A stretch of DNA of 64,000 nt from positions 37,705,656 to 37,769,655 of the forward strand of contig OY829539.1 in NCBI GenBank assembly GCA_963691705.1, in the 5' to 3' direction. This DNA comes from Viola odorata. Taxonomy: Eukaryota > Streptophyta > Magnoliopsida > Malpighiales > Violaceae. Shown here in pieces: positions 42,292-54,114 of the stretch. The notes beneath the pieces were generated by a model. The model was not told the DNA's origin. It saw nothing but the letters and a program-made list of their open reading frames with translations, and ran no database searches. How positions within the stretch are numbered: the first letter of the stretch is position 1; each line of letters starts with the position of its first letter. Position numbers and translations under genes: made by a program.

Positions 42292-44893
42292 CATCATTGG
42301 TCCTAGTGGCTTTAACTTCTATCCACTTAGACACGTAATCTACAACAAGTTTCATTTGACATAGGAAAAGGCCCCATAAAATCAATACCCTATAAATAAA
42401 AAATCTCACAATTTAATATAACATTCATGGGCATTTGATTTTTAGCACTTATGTTTCCTATCTTTTGGCATTCGGGGCATGTCTTACAAAATTTATAGCT
42501 ATCATAGAATAGAGTAGACCAATAAAATCCTGATTCAAGGACTTTTAAGGTTGTCCTCTTGGTTCCAAAATGTCCACCACATGCATAAGAATGACAAAAT
42601 CTTAGGACTGATGGAATTTCACTTTCAGGAATACACCTCCTAATCAATTGATCAGATCCAATTTTCTAAAGATACGGGTCATCCCAAACGAAATACTTAC
42701 TGTCATGCTTAATCTTTACCTTTTCTTGAGCCGTTAAGTCTCCATGATGCTTACCCGTAGCTAAGAAATTGACAAGATCAGCGAACCAAGGTCTTACCGC
42801 TTGGACAACAAATAGGTGTTCATCTGGAAAATCGTCTCCGATTGGTTCTGACTTGTCTTTCACAAAGCACCTACTCAGGTGGTCCGCCACTAAGTTTTTC
42901 TTCCCTGCCTTGTCCTTAATCTCCAAATTATGTTCCTGCAAAAGTAAACCCAACGGATCAGTCTTGGCTTAGATTCTGCTTTTGTCAAGAGGTACCTTAA
43001 GGCCGCATGGTTAGAAAAGACTATGACTTTTGTTCCCAACAAATACGATCTGAATTTGTCTAATGCGAAGATTATTGTGAACAATTCCTTCTCCGTTGTG
43101 GTATAATTCTTTTGCGCATCGTCAAGCATCTTAGAAGCGTAGTAGATCACGTGTGGATCTCTACCATTACTCTGCCCTAGAACCACACCAACGGCTGAGT
43201 TACTAGCATCACACATCAACTCAAATGGAAGGTTCCAATCTGATGCTTGCATGATTGGAGCTGTAGTAAGTTTCTCCTTGATTTTATCAAACGCCACTTG
43301 GCAAGTTTCGTCAAAATTGAAGTCCACTTCCTTTTGCAACAGTTTGCACATTGGCTCTGCTATCTTTGAGAAATCTTTGATAAACCTGCGATAAAATCCT
43401 GCGTGGTCAAGAAAACTCCTAATCTCACGCACGCAAGAGGGGTAAGGCAAGCTTTTAATAACATCAATTTTAGCCTGGTCAACCTCTATGCCTTTCTTAG
43501 AAACTATATGGCCTAAGACAATACCTTGTTTTACCATGAAATGGCATTTTTCATAGTTAAGAACAAGATTAGTTGTCACGCATCTCCTCAAAATATTTTT
43601 CAGATTGGTTAAGCATTCATCAAAATTATCACCGTAGATGGTGAAGTCATCCATAAACACTTCTATACCTTTTTCCACATATTCTGAAAAGATACTAACC
43701 ATACACCTTTGAAAGGTGGCCGGTGCGTTGCACAATCCGAATGACATCCTTCTATATGCAAAGGTTCCGAAGGGACATGTGAATGTCGTCTTCTCTTGGT
43801 CTTCTAATGCCACTGGGATTTGGTGAAATCCCGAATAACCGTCCAAGAAATAGTAATGAGACTTCCCAGTCAGTCTTTCTATCATTTGGTCAATGAATGG
43901 TAATGGAAATTAGTCCTTCCTCGTGACTTGGTTAAGTCTGCGGTAGTCTAGGCAAACTCTCCATCCATTCTGAATTCTTGTAGTCCTTTTTACTCCATCT
44001 TCTCCTTTAGTTACGGTAATCCCTATTTTCTTAGGTACAACCTGCACAGGGGAAACCCATGAACTATCAGAGATTGGGTAAATAATACCAACATCAAGCA
44101 ACTTAATAATTTCTTTCTTGACAACTTCCATCATCGGAGGGTTTAGCCTCCTTTGGGGTTGTCAGATAGTTTTCTTATCCTCTTCCACATGTATTTTGTG
44201 GGTACAAATGGTCGAAGATATGCCTTTGATGTCTGCCAAGGTCCACCCAATAGCTTCCTTATGTTCCTTCAACACGTCTATTAATCTGGCTTCTTCCTTG
44301 CTGGAAAGCTTAGCTGAGATTATTACTGGCAGGGTTTCATCTTGGCCTAGATAGGCATACTTAAGGTGTTCTGGTAACTCCTTAAGATCAAGCTCAGGTG
44401 CCTGCACAATAGATGGTAATGGTTTAGAATCAGAAACACTCAGTAATGGACAGGTTAGTGCTTCCTTCAATGGTCCAGTCTCATGGAGATCTGTTAAGAT
44501 CCCTCTAAGATCTTCTCGGTCTCCCACTCGGTCTTCTAATTCTTCCAATGTCTTAGTTGAGATACTTCTGCTTAAGACAAAATCAAGTGGGTCAGTAGTA
44601 TTTAAATCTGCAGTTTCTTCTTCAATAGGATATAAAATATCAATAAAATTAACGCTATATGTTTCATTTTGATATTTTAATCCTTCCTTCATGTAAAACT
44701 TGATCGTACTCCCAAAGAATTCCAAAATAATACTACCTTCGTAGACATCTATCTTTGCTCTAGCAGACCTAAGGAAAGGTCTACCTAAGAGCACATCTGT
44801 GGTACACGAAGGCAAGTCATTATCCATCTCAACAATATAAAAATCCACGGGATATATGAAATTATTAACTTGAACTAGAACGTTCTCTACCAA
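42292..44893 (-). pseudogene. pol: Athila-1 pol: protease end, RT, RNase H, integrase N terminus
   Basis: Order on the minus strand: a segment with IVEMDNDLPSCTTDVLLGRP and GRPFLRSARAKIDVYEG (44893-44700), a long acidic linker, and RT with DVGIIYPISDSSWVSPVQVV, WRVCLDYRRLNQ, MIERLTGKSHYYFLDGYSG and catalytic VFMDDFTIYG. RNase H has LMCDASNSAVGVVLGQ and NYTTTEKELFTIIFALDKFR. A frameshift near 42960 follows, then the RNase H end (NLVADHLSRC) and integrase zinc finger HSYACGGHFGTKRT and CKTCPECQK. In-frame stops lie at 44162, about 43908 and 42663. The integrase continues at 26754 beyond Tat-2. Confidence 0.86.
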
Positions 44894-44914
44894 ACCCTTA
44901 GGATGAATTACGGT

Positions 44915-46918
44915 TCAGTCAGCCAATTGGATCACCACCTGCGTGTCCTTCATCGGTCCCATTTGTAACATCTCATATTCTTTTAAAGACATTATGTTGA
45001 TTCCAGCTCCTAAGTCGCAAAGGGCCTTTTCTACCATTTCGTTCCCAATCTTACAGGGGATGGTGAAAGTTCCTTGATCTCTACACTTCTCCGAGAGTTT
45101 TCTTTGGAGCGCTGAAGAAACATTTTGTGTAAGATTCACTCTCTCAATACCTGTAAGTTTTCTTTTATTAGTACAAAGTTCTTTCAAGAATTTTGCATAA
45201 GAAGGTATTTTAGAAATTAAATCTAGCATAGGAATGTTCACTGCCACTTTGCCGAAAATGTTTATGAACTTTTTAGCCTCTTCTAACTTCTTCTATTTGG
45301 AAGACTTGGGAGGATAGGGAGGTGGAATCTCCACTGGTTCCATAGGTTTTAAACTTTGATCATCAGTCTTAGCCACTAGCTTGGCTAAGATCGGTTCTTC
45401 TTTTTCGGCTTCGACTGGGATGTCAGTCTTAGCTTTAGCCTTACCCAAGATTGGTTCTGGCTGAGATTCGACTTCGATTTCTTCATCCACATCGACGTCT
45501 TCATCCTCAAATGAATGTTTATGCATCTCCTTATCTGATTTCGCACCCTCCCGTTCAGGTAAAACGCTTTCACTCCTAAGATGAATGATACTCACGTTGT
45601 GTCTAAGGTTATCTTCGGTTGTGGAAGGTAACTTGCCAACTATCCCTGGTTGCTGTGTCTGTTGAGTAAATTGGCTGATTTGTTTTTCCATTTCAACGTT
45701 CTGTTTCTGCATCTCAAAGAGACTGGATTGTGTCGCAAGCATAAATTTTTGCAACGTCTCTTCTATAGGGACTCTAGTAATCTTAAGCGGTTGAGGTGCA
45801 GGAGGTAATAGTGGGACATTGCTCTGATTTGCTCTAGGTGGTCTGGGTACGAAGTGTTGGAAATTTATGGGAGATTGTTGTGGCTGTTGTTGGTATTGTT
45901 GTTGTTGATTTGGTTGGCTAGGCTGAGGTGTATCTTGTCTCCACCTTAGATTGGGATGTTGTCTCCAAGGGTATTGGTTACTCTCATGTGGGAATCTAGG
46001 TTGTCCACTAGATTGTCCTTGATTTTAACCATATGCTGCATTTACTGGGATTAGGGCTGGATCGCCCGGTTGTTCCACCATGTAAAAACTATGGGTTTGA
46101 TGATCTAGTTGTTGGTAGATCCCGCAAACTGAAGGCATAGGATTAGTTGTTGCTGCTGTAGTTTGTACCTGAGATGTGGTACCTGTAGAAAGATTCATCA
46201 AAATGTTAGTAATCTTATCAAGCTTATTTTCCACATTTATAGCATTCAAAGAAGAAGGTGTAGAATTTCTCTCAGATGAGGCGTTGTTTTGGTTGTTGCC
46301 AGCCATTGTTTGGAGAAGTAGTTTTGCTCTTGTTGGTGTAAGATCTTGAAGTGCTCCTCCAGCGGTTGCATCTAACCTTTCCTTATCCTTCACACACATT
46401 CCATCATAGAAATATTGGATAAGGAGATGGTCTGCCACTCCATGGGTAGGGCAAATGTCTTGAAGGTCTCTAAACCTTTGATGATACTCGCTCAAACTCT
46501 CTCCTCCCCTCTGCTGAACGGAAACTAAGCTTTTTTTGGCTGGCCCTGCCTTAGTCGCGTTCCAATATTTATTTAGGAAGGCAGCGGACATGTCTCCCCA
46601 TGTTGTAATGGTGTTATGAGGCAAGCTATAGAACCAATTCTTAGCTGAGTCCTCGAGAGACTAGGGAAATGACTTCAATTTGGCTCTCTCGATTGTTACT
46701 CCCACTGGTTTTAAGGTATCACACTAGAGGTGAAGGTTCCTCAAATGGTTATACAGATTCTCGTTTGAGTGACCATGGAACTTCGTTAAGTTGGCAATGA
46801 TGTTCATCTTGATAGACCAATCATTAGCCATCAGGGGTAGATTAATACAGGAGTAGGTCACTCGTTTTGCCCCTCTGTTTTGTTCCCTCATCGTCTGTTC
46901 TTGTTGGTTTTCCTCCAT
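44915..46918 (-). pseudogene. gag: Athila-1 gag and protease
   Basis: The ATG at 46918 (MEENQQEQTMREQNRGAKR) lies 236 bp after the PBS. Athila Gag motifs: ANLTKFHGHSNENLYNHLRN, ITTWGDMSAAFLNKYW, ESLSEYHQRFRDLQDICPTH, LLIQYFYDGMCVKDK and ATAGGALQDLTP. A Gln-rich linker and a Glu/Asp-rich segment follow, then the protease block MLDLISKIPSYAKFLKEL and KALCDLGAGINIMSLKEYEM. The catalytic motif reads CDLGAGIN, usual for Athila. In-frame stops at 46724, 46025, 45293 and 44915, plus one near 46660, but no frameshift. Confidence 0.86.
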
Positions 46919-47153
46919 GATTGATATTGGATTTTCAGCTGGGCTTTGAATCTTGGCCTAGATTGTTGCTGGGACCATATTCTGTTTGTGTCCCTGCAAA
47001 TTCACCGTTAGTCTTTCTCTTGGCTTTCTTTCTATTTTGTGCTTCAGCTTTTGTAAGTTCCGGATTCAAAGGTAGTAAATCTTCCTTTGAGGATCTAGTC
47101 ATCAACTGCAAAAGACAAAAATAAAAACAAAACTACAAGAAACACCGTTAAAA

Positions 47154-47173
47154 GATCCCCGGCAACGGCGCCA
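47154..47173 (-). other. Athila-1 primer-binding site (tRNA-Asp type)
   Basis: TGGCGCCGTTGCCGGGGATC on the minus strand, 5 bases from the LTR. It is complementary to the 3' end of plant tRNA-Asp, the standard Athila primer. Confidence 0.92.
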
Positions 47174-47178
47174 AAATT

Positions 47179-48642
47179 TGATTGCGCGTCGAGGGCATCA
47201 AATTTAGTTGTAAAAAAGATATAGAAATGGGGTAGGAATACAACTTATCACTCGTTCACAAGGGACTCGTAGGTCATGATAAGAGGTTCGTCCACAGGGA
47301 TCTTGTTGGGGTTTCGTAGTCTTGACTCGACTTCCTCGTCATTGGAGTTGAGGGGGTTTTGTTCCTGCAATTAAAGTAAGCAAAGCATAAAAGAGAACAA
47401 GCAATAATAAAATAAATAGAGGTAATCTTAAGCAGAAGGCGATCTTAGCTAAGATTGCAGATGGAGGTTGATTGTGAACTGTCTTGGGGTAAACTCCTGG
47501 CAAGGGTGAATTCGTGAGCGCATTCCTTGTTTAACCGATCATTGACCTTTAGATTTTCTCCTTCTCTCTCATAACTCTACTATAGATTGGGAGGAACCCC
47601 TTTCCAATCCTACTTTCCTCCTATTCAAATCACTTGGAGGGTACCCCCTTTCCTAGTGATCCTGGCCAGTGGACACCTTGCTGGTTAAAGGGTTTATCCA
47701 ATTGGCTCCTGGCTTGAGGCACATGCGTTTTCTCAATGGCGTAGGGAAAGACAGAGTCTAGGCCAAACTACTCCCAACTCGGAGCCCTAGGTTGTCAGTC
47801 CGGTTAGGCCTATATTGATTTGAGTTCACTAACCCCCGCGAGGTTAGCTGCCTACTTCGTCACTCCGGTTTCGCTCGTCCCCTTCGTGACTGGCTGCAAA
47901 TTCGTCGTCTTGCCTAAGATCGATCAAGTCTTAGCCTAGACGGGAACCGATTTGTTGAAACAGAACTTGAATCAATTACGAAAGAGAGGATAATAAGAAC
48001 AGATCGGCCTCACGATTTGCAAGAACACTCACTCAACCCTTACTAAGAATTAGGTGTTTAGCTACTAGGCATATTGATCAAAGAAGAAAAGAAATAATTG
48101 AAGAACATGAAATAGTATTTAAATGCGATATTCAAAGAGAATTCGCAGCAAGCGTTTTTACAAGAACCAGAAGAAAAGAAGATGGAAGCTACCGTAATTG
48201 ACAGCCTTCCCTAACCTTTAACAAGGTTAGAGTCCCCGCCCCTTACGTTCCTTTCCAAATTCTAAACTTCAAATGCCTAAAAGATAGGGATAAAATCCCA
48301 ATTGTTTGAAATTAAAATAACATAAGATAAATATCTAGACAGATTGTTTTTGTTCTTAAAAGATTACATCCGAGATTTCTTCAAAAGGGATGTAATCGCC
48401 AACTGGTTTCCTGATCCGCTTCACCTTCCATGAGTCCAGGATGATCACGCCTCTATCTCTGCAATCTTGGCCAAGCTTGCGGCTAAGATTTCCACTTTGT
48501 CGCTCCGGGCACCCGTTTCCTTCAATTCTGCTCTTAGCCGAGATTTCCTTCAAAAGACCACAAGATGACGTGAAAGAGATTGATTTTACCATAACTAAGG
48601 TGGTTTTAGATGGTAAAAACATATGAAAATAAACGTCAATCA
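47179..48642 (-). repeat. Athila-1 5' LTR
   Basis: 1464 bp, equal in length to 20794-22257 and about 97% identical by eye. Confidence 0.95.
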
Positions 48643-48647
48643 GTACG
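48643..48647. repeat. TSD of Athila-1, right copy (GTACG)
   Basis: Matches 20789-20793. Confidence 0.93.
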
Positions 48648-50380
48648 GTTTAAACTGAGATTCGAGGTTCGTACGGTCGGGAAGCCGTAGAGGAGACGAG
48701 CATCTCGGTACGAAGGTTTTTTGTTTCGGCCACGGGTGGCCAGAGCTTGGCTGCCGGGTGTGGCGCCGGCGACCAAAGCTAGGGGATGTTGAATAGTGCC
48801 ATAATGGGGTATTCACGTGGGAGAGAAGAAGGAGCCCATCACCATTCTTTTTCATTTCCTTGGGCCAGGAATAGTCCTGGCCCATTTCTTTCATTTTTCA
48901 AGTTGGGCCCAACCCATTTTCATTCTTTCCGAGACCTCGGATCACATTTTTCCTAAAATACTCGTATGTTTCTTATGACTATTTTTTTCGTACTGTCACT
49001 TTAAAATTTTGTAGCTATCAACTGTTTAAATTCTTCGCACTTTATTTTTTCACAATTTACTTTCCGCAATTTAAATTCAGTCGTTTAATTTACCGCCTAT
49101 ATGGTCGGTCGCAACTGTTTAATTTTCTGCAAGTCATCAACTATTTAATTTTCTGCAAATCATCAACTGTTTAATTTTCTGCAAATCATCATTTAATTTT
49201 CTGCAAATCGTCAACAGCTTAATTTTTTGCGAATATCAAATCTTTAATATTTCGCCAAAATCATCATTTAATTTCTCGCATACATCAAATCATCATTTAA
49301 ATTTCTCGCACTTATCAACTGTCATCATATAAAATTCTCGCATGCACTATCATCATTTAAATTTTCCTGTACTTATCAAATCATCATTTAAATCTTCGTG
49401 TGTGTCAAATCACCATTTTTCTTCGTACTAGTCAAACCATTGTTTAATTTTTCACTGTTTATTTAAATTCTCGCATTCATAAACTGCTTATTTATTCTTC
49501 GAGCTATCACTAACACTCTCATTTTGTAGGTTTAAAATTCAAGCTTCGCTCGAAAGTATGCCTTTCTTTCCATTTTATTTGTTCAACATTTTTTCGTAAA
49601 TGTTAATCGCAGGCATGATATATAGAATTGCTAGAATTAAAATCAACCCACATGAACAACTTGTTTAAATAACTCGCTTTAAATGCCATGCTCATTTGAT
49701 TTTAAATTCCACTTATATTGACTGCATGTACTTGGTGGCTTCGATCCCACATCAGTTTATCATTTCAAAACCTCTCATTTAATCTGTACTCTATTAAGCT
49801 ATCCATGATAGAATCACGTAGTAATTAATTTAATCATGCATAAGTCCGATGATGAAGTAGAGGACGCTCATTCGGTCTTATAGAAAATTCAGTCCCATCA
49901 CGCCACGGTCAGGAATAATCGATCGGTCTTGAAAACGGTAACCCCATCCGAATTTTTTTTTAAAATGGTAACCCCGTCCAACGATTAATTATTCCTGAAT
50001 GGTCCCGATCATGGAAAATACCAAAGTGACGATTCCTCTGAGGACCCCCTTTCAAAATGCATTTTTATCAAACACCTTGTAAACACCTCTCTTATCAACC
50101 GGTAACCGTTTTCAGATGTGACTTGGGTGCCTAACACCTTCCCGGGTCCATAATACGACCCCGAACCTTTGTCTTGGGTTTAGACACTTTTTTGTGCCTT
50201 TAGTTTTTTATTTATTTTATTTTTATGCCATGACGATTAGGTTCCCTAAGCTTAGAGACGAAATTAGGGTGGCGACTTCATTGCATGTTGCGAGGCGTCC
50301 TTTTACGTCGAGCATCATAAGGTCTCAGATTCGTTGTATACTCGCGAATAACTTTTTATTTATTTTCGCGGGGTGCGACA
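48648..50380 (+). repeat. Plus-strand Ogre-like LTR, R/U5 portion (right of Athila-1)
   Basis: Continuation of 20155-20793 after Athila-1. No coding sequence. It includes a T/A-rich repeated stretch (49095-49490) and ends in GGGGTGCGACA at 50380. Its last ~284 bp (50097-50380) match the Ogre-1 LTR end in inverted orientation. No PBS follows at 50381, so this is a solo LTR or a 3' LTR end. Confidence 0.6.
49095..49490. repeat. Degenerate short-period AT-rich array in LTR U5
   Basis: Repeats of TTTAATTTTCTGCAAATCATCAACTG and looser variants (TTTAAATTTCTCGCA...CATCA), ~24-31 bp apart, clearest at 49110-49215. Confidence 0.6.
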
Positions 50381-51920
50381 GGTATCAACACCACTCACAA
50401 AAAATTTATGAACAATTTAAAAAGTTGCCTCCAGTATAGAAATGAATGCAAAATGACTGTACAATGGCTAAGTTTAAAGAGGCAGAAAAGAAAGTAGACT
50501 TCTCTAGATATGTGCAATAAGCGGCAGTTAGCAATACGACAAGTTCACCAGTGGGAAAGAAGCTTCATGATTCTGACCCAGCATCGTCCGTACTCAAACT
50601 AGATAATAATATTGTTGCAAACATTTCTAACAACTCCAACATAGCAAATCGCAACATCTCGAAGAACGACCCTTAAGTTCTTGAATAGTGTTCGAGGCTT
50701 AGACACTCTTCTAGATGATCGGATGATAACTCCTTGCTTGAGTGCATAATCTCTTCATATTGATACAATCTTAGAAACAGTTGAATCGCTTCTGGACTTG
50801 GCCAGATCGCCAAGGAAAGATAAGCTCAAAATGGACTTTTAGACTGGTTGTTTGCAAATGCATGATCTTTTGCAAAGAGGTCGACTCATTATGGCAAGTG
50901 AAGAATCATCTTAAAATCTCTCATGATTCGCTCCTTGACTGCTCTCGGTGAGGAGAAACCTTCTATGCAGGGTATAGCCAATTGTTGGTGATCTAATTTG
51001 TTCAAGAAGTATGGCTTGAACATCATTTTGAGTGACGAAAGAAGATCCTTGGTCACCTGGAGATTCAGGTTGCCATTGGGGAAGCTAACCAGTTGTTTCT
51101 TTTTAGAGAGAATCTCTAACGCTTCAGCTTTTGCAGCAAGGGATTATGGATGAATGCAATTACCCTTAAAGTCAGCATTTAGTGGCCCACCAAATAAGGG
51201 GTTTGATCATCACATAATGGTCAGCATGTACGCGCACGGAGAGAGCTTGCAGAGAATGGAGATTTGGAGTTTTAGGAAGGCGTTTCTTATTCTCAGTTAC
51301 TTGGGAGTGAAAAGGCTAGAGAGTGTTTTGGAGCCTTGATGGTAAAATTTTCCGAGAAGGATTACTCAAGTACTAGTAGGAGGAGGGTTCCTCTGTTCCG
51401 CTGAGTAGCGATGGATTGAAGCCAAGGTAGGATGGACGCAAAATAGCTCATCGTTGCGAATTAACGCTCTCTACGTTTTGCCCCCGGTAAAATGGGCTTA
51501 ACTATTGACGTTCTCTAACATCTTCTTCTGGTCATCCTTTCACTTGCTTGCCCGCAAGTTTATGAACTTTGCTGCACCTTAGATAAAGAGGGAATTAAAT
51601 AGCAAGTCTAGAGGAAAAGATATTCTAAAATCTTGAATTAAAAATTAAAATAGAAATATTGAAAAGAACATGTTGGTTGCCTCCTACGAAGCGCCCATGT
51701 TTATAGTCGTAGGCTTGACTATCGCGAAGCTTCCTTTCATGCCTTTGTTTTGTTGAAGGAAAGAAAAGAAACTAGTCAGTAGCATCTAAATCCAGAATAG
51801 ATTGAAAATTGGAATAATGGTTTAATAAAAGTAATAACAAGGACGAAATTTAATAAATTGAATGGATATAAAAATAAAATCGCAGGGAAAGAAAAAAAAA
51901 AGAGATAAATTGCAATAATG
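50381..51920. other. Unassigned non-coding segment
   Basis: No convincing gene on either strand. Minus-strand translation gives short runs such as LVSFPNGNLNLQVTKDLL with many stops and no family I know; it may be an ancient Ogre-2 ORF1 remnant. GGTTGCCTCCTACGAAGCGCCC at about 51673 resembles the Athila-1 post-integrase block at about 25939. Confidence 0.4.
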
Positions 51921-52473
51921 AAGCAAATAAACATACAATCATGATGCACATGCTGGGGTACTTCAACTATTTCTATCTAGCTGAAAGGTTTCTGGGACGA
52001 TACCATAAAAGTGGTCCCTTAGTAAATGGATACGAGAGCGTTTACCGAATCGTAAAAGGAATTGGGGTGCTCAATCTATTTAGGGTTCGTGAAAGCTTAC
52101 CAGGGCGTGGGCCCCAGAACTTCACTACTGCCAACCTAATCTTATTAGGAAAATGCGTATGAAAATGACAGCTTATTAAAGCGAGTAACAAATAGCAATG
52201 AATCATGCATAAAAAAAATACAACAATTTATCAAACGAATAAATACATGAAAATAGTAATCATGCATAAAAATAATACGAGAATACAACAATTTGTCAAA
52301 TCAAGTAAATACATGAAAAACAATTAATCATGTACAAAAATCATACGAGAAAATGACAATTCAGCAAATAAATACATGAAAACAATAATCATGTACAAAA
52401 AGAATACGAATAAATGATATTTAGCAAATAAATAAAAATAAACACCTAAAAAAATAATTCAGGCTCGGAACCT
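51921..52473 (-). other. Ogre-2 5' leader
   Basis: Shares ATCATGATGCACATGCTGGG and the GATACCATAAAA block with the Ogre-1 leader at about 19490-19560. It is rich in AAATAAATACATGAAAA-type short repeats (52160-52440). No coding sequence. Confidence 0.55.
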
Positions 52474-52496
52474 AACGTCCCCAGTGAAGTCGCCAA
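52474..52496 (-). other. Ogre-2 primer-binding site
   Basis: TTGGCGACTTCACTGGGGAC on the minus strand, two bases from the LTR end TGTGAGAC at 52499. Form and place match Ogre-1. Confidence 0.72.
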
Positions 52497-53759
52497 ACTG
52501 TGAGACAAAATTGGACTCATCTCACATAATGCAATGAAGATGCCACCCTATTTTGTTTAAGGTTTAGGGAACCTATTGTCATGGCATAAAAATAAAAAAA
52601 GCTAAGGCACAAAATAAAAAAAAAGGTCTAAACTTGAGAACAGTGGTTCAAGATCGTATTATGGACTCGGGAAGGTGTTAGGCACCCGAGTCTCATCTAA
52701 AAAGGTTACCAGATAAAAGAGGTGTTTAAATCATGCTTGAAAAACATAAAAATTCTAATTTAGTGATCATGCGAATTAAATGCTAACATTTCTAAATAAT
52801 CATGCATATGAGTATATATGCGAAAAAGCATGGAAATAAATAAAAGGGTGAGAAAGGTTTACTTGTGAAGGGTTGTCGATGGATTTACCCTACAAAGTCG
52901 AGATTATTAGTACGAGAAAACGATAATCGACTAACAAATAAATATTTAATGATTATCGTGCGTGCGAGCAAATTAATTAATTTTAAACAATTAAATGCGA
53001 TAAAAAATAATTATTTAAACATTCGATAGCATGCAAAAACAATTAATTGCACAATATGAATCATGCGATAAAACGGCCAAAAAATATTATGATGGGCCAA
53101 AAGTGGGCTCAACCCACAGTTGGGCCCACAGTAGTGCAAACCCAAGAGAACTGCGGCCCGACCCAACAGATGGGCTGGCCTTTCTCTCCACGTGGGCTGG
53201 CCAGGCCCGTCTCTTCCTTCTCACGCTGGGCTTGAGCAAAGGACACAACCCACCTAGCCAAACCAGACTAAATTTTAAAAACAGAAGCAACGACTATCAT
53301 CTTCAACCTTGGGTCGCCGGCGCAAGGTCCGACCAACGACGACGAAAACTGGAAATTTTACGACCAAAAGAAGCACAATGAACACAACAATTTAATTAAA
53401 TGATCACAGTATTTCAACAATGCTTAATTTAATTAAAAAATGGCAAATTGATTAATTAAACAAAAACTTGAAATTCACCCAAATTATCTAGCAATCCGGC
53501 GAAGTAAGGTAATGTAATTAATCTAGAGCAATAATAGAAATTATTTGAAAGCAAAACAACAATTGTTTTCATAAAAACACGAACAATCAATTCTTGAAAG
53601 ATTTGGTAGAAAAACCATTGAAAAATGAAATTTGAATATTGAAAAAATTGCTTCAACCTTTGTTGAGCAGAGCAGCTATTGAGTGAGAAAATTTAGAGAG
53701 AGAGATTGTGTGGTTTTTTGTTCATGAATTGGTGAAGAAAATGGTAGTAAGGAAGGGAG

Positions 53760-53767
53760 TATTTATA
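53760..53767 (-). promoter_or_regulatory. TATA box of Ogre-2 LTR
   Basis: CTATAAATACTCCC on the minus strand, followed by a pyrimidine-rich leader with CTCTCTCTCTC. Confidence 0.55.
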
Positions 53768-54105
53768 GAGGGTAGTGATGATGATGACGTGGGCAGTGAC
53801 GGATGGTGATAACGAGGGCAGTGAGGGATGAGTTGCATTAAATGCGGTGAGGGGAGAAGGTGCTTGGAGTGCAAGGATGGATATTGAAGGTGAGGGAGAA
53901 GGTGAGGCATTAAATGAGGGTGAGTGAAGGACGGTGATGGCTTGGAGAAAGAAATGGAGAGGGAGAGGTTGAGATTTGCAGAGGTCGTGGAAAAGAAAAA
54001 TGGAGAATGTGAGTTAGACGAGCATATATTATTTGGTTCGAGCTAATGGTATGAGCAATCTCGTTTGAAATGAACAAAAACTCAAACAGAAAATTGCTAA
54101 AATAC

Positions 54106-54114
54106 AGAATAAAA
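54106..54114. repeat. TSD of MULE, left copy (AGAATAAAA)
   Basis: AGAATAAAA precedes GGGGTATTAG and recurs at 55858-55866. Confidence 0.9.

Larger units (their letters stand above)
20794..48642 (-). mobile_element. Athila-1: Athila-lineage element with env-like ORF, split by Tat-2
   Basis: 27,849 bp between LTR outer ends, of which 15.5 kb is Tat-2, leaving about 12.3 kb, normal for Athila. Minus strand: 5' LTR (48642-47179), tRNA-Asp-type PBS, gag, protease, RT, RNase H, integrase (split), env-like ORF, long 3' UTR, 3' LTR (22257-20794). The PBS and gag motifs (YNHLRNLHL, LLIQYFYDGM) are Athila hallmarks. LTRs are both 1464 bp and differ at about 41 sites by eye (2.8%). All ORFs carry stops. 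Confidence 0.9.

Noticed and set aside
52160..52440. Tandem AAATAAATACATGAAAA repeats as a satellite
   Set aside because: Short, irregular and composition-driven; better treated as low-complexity leader of Ogre-2.
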